Assembly: GCA_018066245.1 (NCBI GenBank)
Contig: JAGHRT010000021.1
Location: forward strand, 62,001 to 126,000
Length of the DNA stretch: 64,000 bases
DNA from: Candidatus Equimonas faecalis
GTDB taxonomy: Bacteria; Bacteroidota; Bacteroidia; Bacteroidales; Bacteroidaceae
Reading direction: 5' to 3'
How positions within the stretch are numbered: position 1 is the stretch's first letter; each line of letters starts with the position of its first letter. The notes beneath the pieces are model-generated. The model searched no databases, had not been told where the DNA came from, and saw only the letters and a list, made by a program, of their open reading frames with translations. Shown one piece after another: positions 19,164-28,288 of the stretch. The translations under genes and the position numbers were made by a program.

Positions 19164-21539
19164 ATGAAACAAACACTTCTTTTTGCAGCCCTGATCGGAC
19201 TGCCCACTTTCTTGCAGGCCGAAGAGCCTGATTCCCTGAAAAGTTATGACCTCGGCGAAGCCGTGGCACGCAGTGTGAAAGCGCCGGATTCGGCCCCGTT
19301 TGCCACGACCAACGTCCGCCGCTCTCAGTTGGAACAGTTTGCCGCCACGGCGCAGGAACTGCCCCATCTGCTGGCTCGTACTCCCGGTGTGGTGGCCTGG
19401 AGCGAGAATGGCGTGGGCCTCGGCACCACCTCCATGCGCCTGCGCGGGTCGGGCGATTCGCGCATCAACGTAACGCTGGACGGCGTGCCCCTCAACAGTC
19501 CCGAGGACCAGTGCGTGTTTTGGGCCAACACGGGTTCCTATGCCTCCCTGCTCCAGAGTGTGCAGGTGCAGCGCGGTGTGGGAACCAGCACCCACGGCGA
19601 CGGGGCCTTTGGCGGCTCAGTGGCCATGCAGAGCCGGCAGGCGGGAGAGCAGCCTGCCCTCAGCCTGACGGGAGCCGGCGGTTCCTATGGCACCTGGCGC
19701 GTGGGGGGCGACGTGAGTACGGGCATTCTGGCCAAGTGCCTCACCCTCGATGCTTCCTTCTACACCTCCCGTACGCAGGGCTACATCCACGGCACTGCAG
19801 GCCGCACGGGGTCGTACTATGGGGCTTTGACGTGGCGCAATCCTGCCCGCACATTGCAGTTGGCCTACAAAAATATAGGCAACTTTGAGCATACGGGGCA
19901 GGCGTGGAACGGCGTGGCGACGGGGCCGCTGATGGAAGGTAACTTGGGGCAAACGGGAAGCGGCGTGAAGGGCTATGCCGATTTGCGGCGTATGGGGTTG
20001 GGACGCTACAATGTGCTTTGCGAGCAACTCATCGACCCCGACCGTCCGGAACTGGGCACGAAGCCCTACTTACTCGCCGACGGAACGCCCTGGAAGCAGA
20101 CCACCGACAACTACTGGCAGGACCACAGCCTCCTTAGCCTGGCGTGGCGCGTGGATTCGGCCTGGACGCTCTCGGCCACTGCCCACTACACCTACGGCTT
20201 CGGCTACTACGACGAACTGAAGCCCCAATGCGCCCCCCAGAAATTCGGTCTGACCGGCGGGGTGGAGGCTACGGATCTCGTGAGGCAGAAAGGCTTACGC
20301 GAGGACATGGGCGGCCTCATCGTCCATGCTGACTACGCTTCGCCCCGCTTCGACGTCATCGCGGGGGCGGCGGCACAGATGTTCGGCGGCCACCACTTCG
20401 GCCACCTCACCTATGTGGCCGATGCCGGCCTTGCCCACGAAGTGCTGGGCGGGGGGCGCTATACCTACTACCGCTCTGCCGCCCACAAACGCGACATCAG
20501 CGTCTATGCCAAGATGCTCTGGAGGGCTACGCCCCACCTCCGCGCCACTCTCGACCTGCAGTACCGCGACGTGGGCTATCGCACCGACGGCAGTAACGAC
20601 AAGTTCACGGCTCTGCCCGACGGCCGTTACGTGGCCCAGCCCCTCAACATCAGCAAGCACTACCCCTTCTTCAATCCCAAGGCCGGCTTGACTTGGCAGG
20701 CGGGGCCGCACACCGCCTACCTGTCCTTCGCCGTGAGCCACCGCGAGCCGGAGCGCAATAACTTCACGGACAACGGTTCCCAGGCGCCGCCCACGCCCGA
20801 AGCGCTCTACGACACCGAACTGGGCTACAGCTTCCGATCCGGGCGGTGGCACCTCAGCGCCAATGCCTACTGGATGCACTATCGCAACCAGTTCGTGCAG
20901 ACGGGCGAACTCTCCGACATTGGCGAGCGGCTCACGTCCAACATCCCCTCCTCCCGTCGCCTTGGGGTGGAACTGTCAGCCGCCTGTACGCCCGTCCGTT
21001 GGCTTACGCTTGAGGCCAATGCCGCTCTGAGCCGCAACCGTCTGACCGACTTCCACGAACAGGCCGAGGACTGGGACAGCCCCACAGGCTTCACCGACAT
21101 ACACTACCCCCATTCCACACTTGCCTTCAGCCCCTCGTTCATCGGCAACTTCTTCGCCGACTTCCGCTTTCGCCGCTGGACAGCCACATGGCACACCGCC
21201 GCCGTCTCGCGCCAGTATCTCGACAACACATCCTGCCTCCAGCGCTCCCTGCCCGCCTACACCTTCTCCGACCTCCGCCTGACCTATGCGCAGCCGTGGG
21301 GCAAGAGCCTCGCCTCCCTGCTCCGGCGCACGGCAGACGGCGCCCCGCACGGCAGGAGCGAAGCCCTATTTTCCCTCACGCTGTCCAACATTCTGAACAC
21401 GCACTATGTGGCAAGCGGCTGGGTCTATTCGGCCATTTGCGCCTCGGCCGGCAACCCCAACTCCCGCCGCTACACCGAAATGGGCTTCATGCCCTCGGCC
21501 GGCTTCACCCTGCTTGGCTCCGTAACCCTCAAACTGTAA
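19164..21539 (+). CDS. TonB-dependent outer-membrane receptor, probable thiamine uptake
   Basis: TonB-receptor plug (LLARTPGVVAWSENGVGLGTTSMRLRGSGDSRINVTLDGVPLNSPEDQ) and beta-barrel C-terminus; directly under a TPP riboswitch. Confidence 0.9.
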   Translation: MKQTLLFAALIGLPTFLQAEEPDSLKSYDLGEAVARSVKAPDSAPFATTNVRRSQLEQFAATAQELPHLLARTPGVVAWSENGVGLGTTSMRLRGSGDSRINVTLDGVPLNSPEDQCVFWANTGSYASLLQSVQVQRGVGTSTHGDGAFGGSVAMQSRQAGEQPALSLTGAGGSYGTWRVGGDVSTGILAKCLTLDASFYTSRTQGYIHGTAGRTGSYYGALTWRNPARTLQLAYKNIGNFEHTGQAWNGVATGPLMEGNLGQTGSGVKGYADLRRMGLGRYNVLCEQLIDPDRPELGTKPYLLADGTPWKQTTDNYWQDHSLLSLAWRVDSAWTLSATAHYTYGFGYYDELKPQCAPQKFGLTGGVEATDLVRQKGLREDMGGLIVHADYASPRFDVIAGAAAQMFGGHHFGHLTYVADAGLAHEVLGGGRYTYYRSAAHKRDISVYAKMLWRATPHLRATLDLQYRDVGYRTDGSNDKFTALPDGRYVAQPLNISKHYPFFNPKAGLTWQAGPHTAYLSFAVSHREPERNNFTDNGSQAPPTPEALYDTELGYSFRSGRWHLSANAYWMHYRNQFVQTGELSDIGERLTSNIPSSRRLGVELSAACTPVRWLTLEANAALSRNRLTDFHEQAEDWDSPTGFTDIHYPHSTLAFSPSFIGNFFADFRFRRWTATWHTAAVSRQYLDNTSCLQRSLPAYTFSDLRLTYAQPWGKSLASLLRRTADGAPHGRSEALFSLTLSNILNTHYVASGWVYSAICASAGNPNSRRYTEMGFMPSAGFTLLGSVTLKL

Positions 21540-21547
21540 GCTCCCCT

Positions 21548-22144
21548 ATGATTACCCTGCTCGACTTCGCCGCCCTTGCCGTAGGGCTCGTTTACATACT
21601 GCTGGAATACCGTGCCAGCATCTGGGTGTGGGCAGCCGGCATCGTAATGCCCGCCATCGACCTTTGGCTCTATTGGGAACGCGGCCTGTACGGCGATTTC
21701 GGTCTGGCCGTCTATTATCTCGGGGCCGGCCTGTACGGCTACATGGCCTGGCGCTCCACGGGCCGCACTTCAGGCGGGCGCACCCCCTCACCCCCCGTCA
21801 TGCATTTTCCGCCGGGCCTGCTCCCCATAGCCCGTCTCCTCGCCGTCTTTCTGGCCGTGTGGGCTGGCGTATGGGCTTTTCTGGCCTGTTGGACCGACAG
21901 CACGGTGCCCGTTACCGACAGTCTGACCAACGCCCTGAGCATTGTGGGCCTGTGGATGCTCTCGCGCAAATACGTGGAGCAGTGGTACGTGTGGATTGTG
22001 GCCGATGCCGTCTATGTCTGGCTCTACGCCCACAAGGGGCTCCCCTTCAAGTCCGCCCTCTACGCCTTATATATTATTATAGCCTTCTTCGGCCTGCGCC
22101 GCTGGCTGAGGATGATGCGCGAAGCCTCCCCACGCGACGCTTGA
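21548..22144 (+). CDS. pnuT: PnuC-family transporter, probable thiamine transporter PnuT
   Basis: VYILLEYRASIWVWAAGIVMPAIDLWLYWERGLYGDFGLAVYYLGAGLYGYMAW; 8 nt downstream of the riboswitch-controlled receptor. Confidence 0.8.
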   Translation: MITLLDFAALAVGLVYILLEYRASIWVWAAGIVMPAIDLWLYWERGLYGDFGLAVYYLGAGLYGYMAWRSTGRTSGGRTPSPPVMHFPPGLLPIARLLAVFLAVWAGVWAFLACWTDSTVPVTDSLTNALSIVGLWMLSRKYVEQWYVWIVADAVYVWLYAHKGLPFKSALYALYIIIAFFGLRRWLRMMREASPRDA

Positions 22145-22169
22145 AGCTGCGTGGGGGATGCAAAAGGCG

Positions 22170-22213
22170 CGATGCCCTGTACTTTCACCGACAGAGGTGA
22201 ATGCACAGGGCAT
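22170..22213. terminator. Long hairpin gatgccctgt...acagggcatc
   Basis: Inverted repeat with additional inner pairing (ttcacc/ggtgaa) between convergent genes. Confidence 0.6.
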
Positions 22214-22234
22214 CGTGGGCTATTGGCGGCGGGC

Positions 22235-23374
22235 CTATTGGCGGGCGGGGGCGGCGAGGCGCTTCCTGCCGCCTTGGAAGTAGAGCCCGCGGGGGCTGCC
22301 GAGGCGGCGCCCGTCAGGCGAGTAGGCCGCAGGGGCGCGGGTGGAGCCCGCGGGGGCGGCGGAGCCGATGCCGTTGGACGTACCGCTTAGGATGACGTTG
22401 TAGATGTATTCGGAGAAGTCGCCGCTTTCGCTGAACTTGCCGGTTGAGATGAGTATGCCGTTCTGGCCTGTGTAGGTGTCGGTGAGCGGGTCGTAGGTGA
22501 AGCGCAGGTCGTCGAGGAAGACGTCGGTGTCGCCCATGTAGTAGGTTGCTCCGTAGAGGTACATGTCGTAGGTGCCTTGATAGCGTACGATGAACTGCTC
22601 CTTGGGGAACACGAGGTCATTGGCTATGCGATAGCCCCTGACGGCGGTCTTGGTCTGGATGGCCACGTTGCAGAAGTCGGTGAGATAGGCCACGTCGCCG
22701 CTGAAGCCGAGGCGGGCGGGATGGGTGATGGAGCCTGTGCGGATGTTCGTGGCCGTGAGGGTGTAGGGTTGCAGGACGACATCCTCGGGCACGGCTACGG
22801 GCTCATGCGGTTCGTCGGGGTCTATGGGCTGGTCCTGAGGGTCGGCGGGCTCCCAAGGGGCTTGGGGCGTGAGAATAACGGAAACGTAGCGCGAGAAGGG
22901 CAGATAGCGGTTGCCGGAGGTGGCGGCGGTGTCGTAGTAGTAGGCGCAGTAGCTGGTGTTCTCGTCGGTGTGCATTTGCCCTGTAGCGGTGTTGCGCTGA
23001 AGGATGAGGTCGCAGCGGCGGGCCACGTCGCCGCGATAGCCGCTCACGTAGAGGTCGAAGTAGAAGTCCTGCCCGATGTACTGTCCTTGCGTGAAGGTGA
23101 TGGAGGACTTGTCCTTGCTGGCCGTGCCCATGAGCCAGGCTTCGGGGTAGTCGGGGCAGAGCCCCTGCATATAGACGTGGCCGTCGGCATTACCGGCCAG
23201 GACCGTGCATTCGACGCTTTGCTGCTGGCCGTAGAAATCGGTGGTTACGACGGTGGCGGGCATGGCGACTGTGGTCATGGAGGCCGGAGGTGTGATGAGT
23301 GTGGCTTCGTAGCCCTGTGCCATTGCAGCCGTGCTGCCGGCGATGACTAAGGTGAGTGTGGATAGTGTGCGCAT
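22235..23374 (-). CDS. Secreted hypothetical protein
   Basis: Signal peptide MRTLSTLTLVIAGSTAAMAQ; start chosen inside the longer ORF. Confidence 0.7.
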   Translation of the reverse strand: MRTLSTLTLVIAGSTAAMAQGYEATLITPPASMTTVAMPATVVTTDFYGQQQSVECTVLAGNADGHVYMQGLCPDYPEAWLMGTASKDKSSITFTQGQYIGQDFYFDLYVSGYRGDVARRCDLILQRNTATGQMHTDENTSYCAYYYDTAATSGNRYLPFSRYVSVILTPQAPWEPADPQDQPIDPDEPHEPVAVPEDVVLQPYTLTATNIRTGSITHPARLGFSGDVAYLTDFCNVAIQTKTAVRGYRIANDLVFPKEQFIVRYQGTYDMYLYGATYYMGDTDVFLDDLRFTYDPLTDTYTGQNGILISTGKFSESGDFSEYIYNVILSGTSNGIGSAAPAGSTRAPAAYSPDGRRLGSPRGLYFQGGRKRLAAPARQ

Positions 23375-23424
23375 AAGCGAGTGAACCTTCTGCGAGGTTT
23401 TTTGGGGGTTGAGGTTATGGGGGG

Positions 23425-24102
23425 TTATAGTTTGTCCCAGAGGGGTTCGGAGGCAGGGTAGGGGGCTTCCACTTTTAGGGGCTTTTGGCTGACGGGGTGG
23501 ACAAAGCTGATGCTGCGGGCATGGAGGCTGATGCTGCCGTCGGGATTGGAGCGGGGGGCTCCGTACTTCAGGTCGCCCCGGATGGGCGCTCCTGCCTGCG
23601 CCAGCTGGCAACGGATTTGGTGATGCCGGCCCGTGTGCAGATTGATTTCGGCCAACTGATAGCGTGTGCCCTGACTGAGAAGTCGCACGTCAAGCACGGC
23701 TTTCTTGGATTGGGGCACTTCGTGACTATGGGCGTAGGACTTATTGTGCTGTGTGTTGCGGGTGAGATAGTGGGTCAGCGTGAGTGGAGTGCCGTCGGCA
23801 GGGAGCAGGGCGGTGCGGGGGAGCAGGGCGTGATAGACCTTTACGACCTCGTGGTTGGCAAACATGCGGTTGAGCCGTTCCAGAGCCTTGGAGGTGCGGG
23901 CAAACACCACGATGCCGCTCACGGGACGGTCGAGGCGATGCACCACGCCGAGGAACACCGCACCTGGTTTGGCATAGCGTTCCTTGATGTAGGCCTTCAC
24001 CTTCTCGCTCAGCGGCTGGTCGCCCGTCTTGTCGCCTTGCACGATTTCTCCGGCTTCCTTGCTGACGATGATGATGTGGTTGTCTTCGTAGAGTACTTGC
24101 AT
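23425..24102 (-). CDS. RluA-family pseudouridine synthase
   Basis: GVVHRLDRPVSGIVVFARTSKALERLNRMF; INLHTGRHHQIRCQLAQAGAPIRGDLKYG. Confidence 0.92.
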   Translation of the reverse strand: MQVLYEDNHIIIVSKEAGEIVQGDKTGDQPLSEKVKAYIKERYAKPGAVFLGVVHRLDRPVSGIVVFARTSKALERLNRMFANHEVVKVYHALLPRTALLPADGTPLTLTHYLTRNTQHNKSYAHSHEVPQSKKAVLDVRLLSQGTRYQLAEINLHTGRHHQIRCQLAQAGAPIRGDLKYGAPRSNPDGSISLHARSISFVHPVSQKPLKVEAPYPASEPLWDKL

Positions 24103-24160
24103 AACAAATGGGAACCCTCTCCGCCCTTCGGACGCCTCTCCCGGGGGAGGGGGGCTTTAT

Positions 24161-24916
24161 TCACATCCCCATTCCGCCGTCGATTTGCAGCACCTGTCCG
24201 GTGAGATAGCTGCTGAGGTCGGAGGCCAGATAGAGTGCCGTAGAGGCAATGTCTTCGACGGTACCGCCCCGTCGCAGAGGTATTTTCTTTATCCATTCCG
24301 CTCTGATGTCTTCGGGAAGTGCGGCTGTCATGGCCGTCTCGATAAAGCCCGGGGCTATGGCGTTGGCTCGTATGCCGCGGCTACCCATTTCCTGTGCCAC
24401 GCTCTTGGCCAGTGCGATGAGGCCTGCTTTGGAAGCGGCGTAGTTGGCCTGACCGGCGTTGCCGTGGACGCCCACCACGCTGGCCATATTGATGATGCTT
24501 CCCTGGCGTTGGCGCATCATGATGGGACACACGGCGTGGATGAAGTTGAAGGCCGATTTAAGGTTTACGTTGATGACGGCATCCCACTGCTCCTCGGTCA
24601 TGCGCAGCATGAGGTTGTCCTTGGTAATGCCTGCGTTATTGACGAGTATGTCGATATGTCCGAAGTCGGATTGAATTTGCTGGACAATCTTGTTTGTTCC
24701 TTGGAAATCGGCGGCGTTGCCGGCGTATGACCGGCAGCAGGTGCCCTGAGCTTCTATTTCCTGACGCGTGGCTTCCATGGCCTGCGCCGTTTCGTCGTTT
24801 AGAACGAGGTCGGTGAAAGCAATGTCGGCTCCTTCGGCGGCAAAGCGCAGGGCAATGGCCTTGCCGATGCCTCGTGTGGCCCCTGTGATGAGGGCGGTTT
24901 TTCCTTTCAGTAGCAT
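24161..24916 (-). CDS. fabG: 3-oxoacyl-ACP reductase
   Basis: ALITGATRGIGKAIA, NNAGITKDNLMLRMTEEQWDAVINVNLKS, YAASKAGLIALAKS. Confidence 0.95.
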   Translation of the reverse strand: MLLKGKTALITGATRGIGKAIALRFAAEGADIAFTDLVLNDETAQAMEATRQEIEAQGTCCRSYAGNAADFQGTNKIVQQIQSDFGHIDILVNNAGITKDNLMLRMTEEQWDAVINVNLKSAFNFIHAVCPIMMRQRQGSIINMASVVGVHGNAGQANYAASKAGLIALAKSVAQEMGSRGIRANAIAPGFIETAMTAALPEDIRAEWIKKIPLRRGGTVEDIASTALYLASDLSSYLTGQVLQIDGGMGM

Positions 24917-24931
24917 GGCGCTGTGTCTTTA

Positions 24932-25567
24932 TCAGATGACTATGGGCTTGTATTGGGGAGGATTGGAGGAGTTGTTGTCATCGTCCTTCTTGCCGAGTGC
25001 TCGGAAGATGAGGGTGCAGACTTCCTCTTTTATGCCTTTTTCGTCCATGCCTTCGCCAATGTGTCCGAGAATGTAGGGCACTTCCATGCCTTTGATGGCA
25101 TACTGTATGATTTCTGCGATAAAGTCAATGTTGGAAACACGCCAAATGCCTAAGTTACAGCCCTGCGTGATGATGCGGCGCAGCACGTTCAGTTCCTCCA
25201 TGTCGATGGTGCGGCGCACTTTCTCGACCTGAGCCATGTTGTTGAAAAATTCAGCGTGAATTGAACCGTTGCGTGCCACGGTCTCTTTGATTTGCTCAAG
25301 ATGGGCATAAATCAGGTTGATGATTTTCTTGTCGGGCTCTTCATCGCAGAGTGCCACTTGATCCAGCCTTTCTGACATGATTTCAAGTTCGGAGGCGATA
25401 ACGGCGGAATAGATTTCTTCCTTGTTGCGGAAATAGGTGTAGAGGGTTCGCCGGCCTCGCTGTGAGGCTTCGGCAATGTCATTCATGGTGGTGCCGTCCA
25501 TTCCTTTTTCTGCAAAGAGTTCGCGGGCCACGCTGATGAGTAACTGTCGGGTTTTGCTTACACTCAT
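24932..25567 (-). CDS. TetR/AcrR-family transcriptional regulator
   Basis: N-terminal HTH LISVARELFAEKGMDGTTMNDIAEASQRGRRTLYTYFRNKEEIYSAV. Confidence 0.9.
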   Translation of the reverse strand: MSVSKTRQLLISVARELFAEKGMDGTTMNDIAEASQRGRRTLYTYFRNKEEIYSAVIASELEIMSERLDQVALCDEEPDKKIINLIYAHLEQIKETVARNGSIHAEFFNNMAQVEKVRRTIDMEELNVLRRIITQGCNLGIWRVSNIDFIAEIIQYAIKGMEVPYILGHIGEGMDEKGIKEEVCTLIFRALGKKDDDNNSSNPPQYKPIVI

Positions 25568-25581
25568 ATTAATAATTATGG

Positions 25582-25734
25582 TTAGATGTTTTTCTGTGAT
25601 TTCTGTTTGCAGGGGCAGGTGCATCCGTCGCAGGAGGAGCAGGTGCCGTGTTTGCCCTTTTTGAAAAGGCTTACTATAAGGCCGGCCGCCGCAATAATAA
25701 GGAGGGTGCCGATGATGAGTGTGGGGATATTCAT
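25582..25734 (-). CDS. FeoB-associated Cys-rich membrane protein
   Basis: MNIPTLIIGTLLIIAAAGLIVSLFKKGKHGTCSSCDGCTCPCK; 4-bp overlap with feoAB stop. Confidence 0.8.
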   Translation of the reverse strand: MNIPTLIIGTLLIIAAAGLIVSLFKKGKHGTCSSCDGCTCPCKQKSQKNI

Positions 25735-28127
25735 AGGAAAAGGAGGGCTATACGGTAAGTAACAAAGGCTGCCACCCATGCTATCAGGCATTGGTGGAAA
25801 ACGACGCGGAGGGCATAGCGTCCGCCCAGTTCACGGCGCACGGCGGCTATGGCGGCTACGCAAGGCGTATAGAGCAGGCTGAACACCAGCATGGAAAGTG
25901 CGCTGGCCGTATTCATGAATGTGGAAAGGCTTGCGGCAGAGCCATACAGTACGCTCAACGTACTGACAACGCTTTCCTTGGCGAAGAAGCCGGCAACGAG
26001 GGCGGTCGTGTTTTCCCAACTGGCAAATCCAAGCGGACTGAACAGAGGAGAAATGAGGCCGGCTACGCTGGCCAGTATGGAATCGTGGGCTTGCGAAACG
26101 AGTTGCAGGTGCCAGTTGTAGTTTTGGAGGAACCAGATGGCAATGCTTGCCAAGAAGATTACGGTAAAGGCCCGGCAAAGGAAGTCCCAGCTCTTTTCCC
26201 ACAGCAGGATGCCGACGGTTTTCAGCGAGGGCATACGGTAGTTGGGCAGTTCCATCACAAAGGGCACGGCTTCGCCCGGGTGAGCAAAGTGTTTGCGGAG
26301 AAGGGCAAACAGGATGCCCACTCCGATGCTCAGAGCATAGAGCCCCACCATCACGAAAGCTCCGTGGTCGGGGAAGAAGGCGGTGCAGAAAAAAGCATAG
26401 ACGGGCAGCTTGGCCGTACACGACATGAAAGGCGTTAGCAGAATCGTGATGCGGCGGTCGCGCTCAGAGGGGAGTGTGCGGCTGGCCATAATGCTTGGCA
26501 CTGAACATCCGAAGCCGATGAGCAGGGGTACTATGCTCCGTCCCGAAAGGCCGAGCTTTCGGAGCAGCTTGTCCATGACGAAGGCGATGCGGGCCATGTA
26601 GCCGCTATCTTCAAGCAGTGAGAGAAACAGGAACAGCGTAACGATGATGGGTACGAAACTAACAATAGCGCCCACGCCGGCATAGATGCCGCCTATGAGG
26701 AGCGAGTGGAGCGTGTCGTCCACTTGCCATTGTGTCAGAATCTTGTCGGAAAAGAGGGTGAAAGCTTCTACGCCTTTTTCCAACAGTTCTTGCAGACTTC
26801 CCCCGATAAGGTCAAAAGTGAGCCAGAACACCAAGCCCATGATAAGGGAGAAGAGGGGAATTGCCGTCCAGCGTCCGGTCAGGAAGCGGTCGGCCTGCAT
26901 ACTGCGGCGCAGTTCGTGGCTCTCCCGGGGCTTCACCACGCATTCCTGTGCAAGGTGGCGGATAAACCTGAAGCGCATGTCGGCCATGGCAGCCGCTCGG
27001 TCCAGCCCGCGTTCTTCTTCCATTTGCAGCAGGAGGTGTTCTATGGTTTCCTGCTCGTTGGCGCTCAGTCGCAGGGCTTCGGCCACGAGGCCATCGCCTT
27101 CTGCCAGTTTACTTGCGGCAAATCTCACGGGCAGGCCGGCTCGCTGGGCGTGATCCTCAATGAGGTGCATGATGGCATGTAGGGAGCGGTGGACGGCACC
27201 TCCGTCGGCCTCCGGTGTACAGAAGTCGGTGCGTGCCGGTTTCTCGTTGTAGTGAGCTACGTGCAGGGCATGTTCCATGAGTTCGTCCACACCTTGGTTC
27301 TTGCTGGCGCTGATGGGCACTACGGGAATGCCGAGGAGGCGTTCCATACGATTGACTTTGATAACTCCGTGGTTGCTTTTCAGTTCGTCCATCATGTTGA
27401 GCGCGAGAACCATAGGAACGTTCAGTTCTATCAACTGTAGAGTAAGGTTGAGATTTCGCTCCAGAGTGGTAGTATCCACTATATTGATGATGCAGTGGGG
27501 ACGCTCGTTCAGGATGAACTGCCGCGACACAATTTCTTCGCCGGTGTAGGGTGAGAGGGAATAGATGCCGGGCAGGTCGGTTATTGTGGTGTGGGGGCGG
27601 CCCCGCAGGCTGCCGCTTTTTTTGTCCACGGTTACGCCAGGGAAATTGCCTACATGCTGATTGGCTCCTGTCAGTTGGTTGAAAAGCGTAGTCTTGCCCG
27701 TGTTGGGATTGCCTGCCAGGGCAAAGGTGAGTTTCGCACCTTCCTGTTCGTCGCTCCGCACTTGGGACACCCCGGTCTCCGCCTCTCCCTTAGCATCGTA
27801 GGTGTGCCCCTGCTGCTGTGGGCCGTAGTCGTGGCTTTCGCCCAGTCGCGGGTGTTCTTCTTGTTTTAGGTCTTGGACGGGAAGGGGTTCTGGCGAGGTT
27901 GCCTCTATGAGTTCTACAGTTATTTTTTCCGCATCGGCCTTTCGGAGCGTCAGCGCATAGCCGTGCAGGGTGAACTGCATGGGGTCTCCCATAGGCGCAT
28001 ACTTCTGCAGCACCATCTCCGTGCCGGGGATGATGCCCATGTCAAGAAAGTGCTGGCGCAAGGCTTTCTCACCGCCCACCCGCAGAACGCGGGCCTTTTG
28101 TAAAATCTGTAGTTCTTTAAGTGTCAT
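25731..28127 (-). CDS. feoB: Ferrous iron transport FeoA-FeoB fusion protein
   Basis: FeoA-like N-terminus (MTLKELQILQKARVLRVGGEKALRQHFLDMGIIPGTEM) followed by the G1 motif ALAGNPNTGKTTLFNQLTGANQHVGNFPGVTVD and the FeoB membrane domain. Confidence 0.95.
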   Translation of the reverse strand: MTLKELQILQKARVLRVGGEKALRQHFLDMGIIPGTEMVLQKYAPMGDPMQFTLHGYALTLRKADAEKITVELIEATSPEPLPVQDLKQEEHPRLGESHDYGPQQQGHTYDAKGEAETGVSQVRSDEQEGAKLTFALAGNPNTGKTTLFNQLTGANQHVGNFPGVTVDKKSGSLRGRPHTTITDLPGIYSLSPYTGEEIVSRQFILNERPHCIINIVDTTTLERNLNLTLQLIELNVPMVLALNMMDELKSNHGVIKVNRMERLLGIPVVPISASKNQGVDELMEHALHVAHYNEKPARTDFCTPEADGGAVHRSLHAIMHLIEDHAQRAGLPVRFAASKLAEGDGLVAEALRLSANEQETIEHLLLQMEEERGLDRAAAMADMRFRFIRHLAQECVVKPRESHELRRSMQADRFLTGRWTAIPLFSLIMGLVFWLTFDLIGGSLQELLEKGVEAFTLFSDKILTQWQVDDTLHSLLIGGIYAGVGAIVSFVPIIVTLFLFLSLLEDSGYMARIAFVMDKLLRKLGLSGRSIVPLLIGFGCSVPSIMASRTLPSERDRRITILLTPFMSCTAKLPVYAFFCTAFFPDHGAFVMVGLYALSIGVGILFALLRKHFAHPGEAVPFVMELPNYRMPSLKTVGILLWEKSWDFLCRAFTVIFLASIAIWFLQNYNWHLQLVSQAHDSILASVAGLISPLFSPLGFASWENTTALVAGFFAKESVVSTLSVLYGSAASLSTFMNTASALSMLVFSLLYTPCVAAIAAVRRELGGRYALRVVFHQCLIAWVAAFVTYRIALLFL

Positions 28128-28154
28128 AGAAGTGTAACTTTGCATTTTGGGGTG

Positions 28155-28162
28155 CAAAATTA
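28155..28162 (-). promoter_or_regulatory. Candidate feoAB promoter -7 box TAATTTTG (minus strand) with TTG 20 nt upstream
   Basis: Minus-strand sequence ggtaTTGccccatgagacacaagggcgTAATTTTG. Confidence 0.6.
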
Positions 28163-28252
28163 CGCCCTTGTGTCTCATGGGGCAATACCCGTATTTAGGT
28201 AATTACGCCCTTATGTCTCATGGGGCAATACCCGTATTTAGGTAATTACGCC
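28158..28252. repeat. 43-bp tandem duplication (about 2.2 copies) upstream of feoAB
   Basis: aattacgccctt(g/a)tgtctcatggggcaatacccgtatttaggt at 28158 and 28201, partial third at 28244. Confidence 0.95.
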
Positions 28253-28288
28253 TCCCTGAGAGAAGGCTCTACTCGCTTGTCCCGCTTA

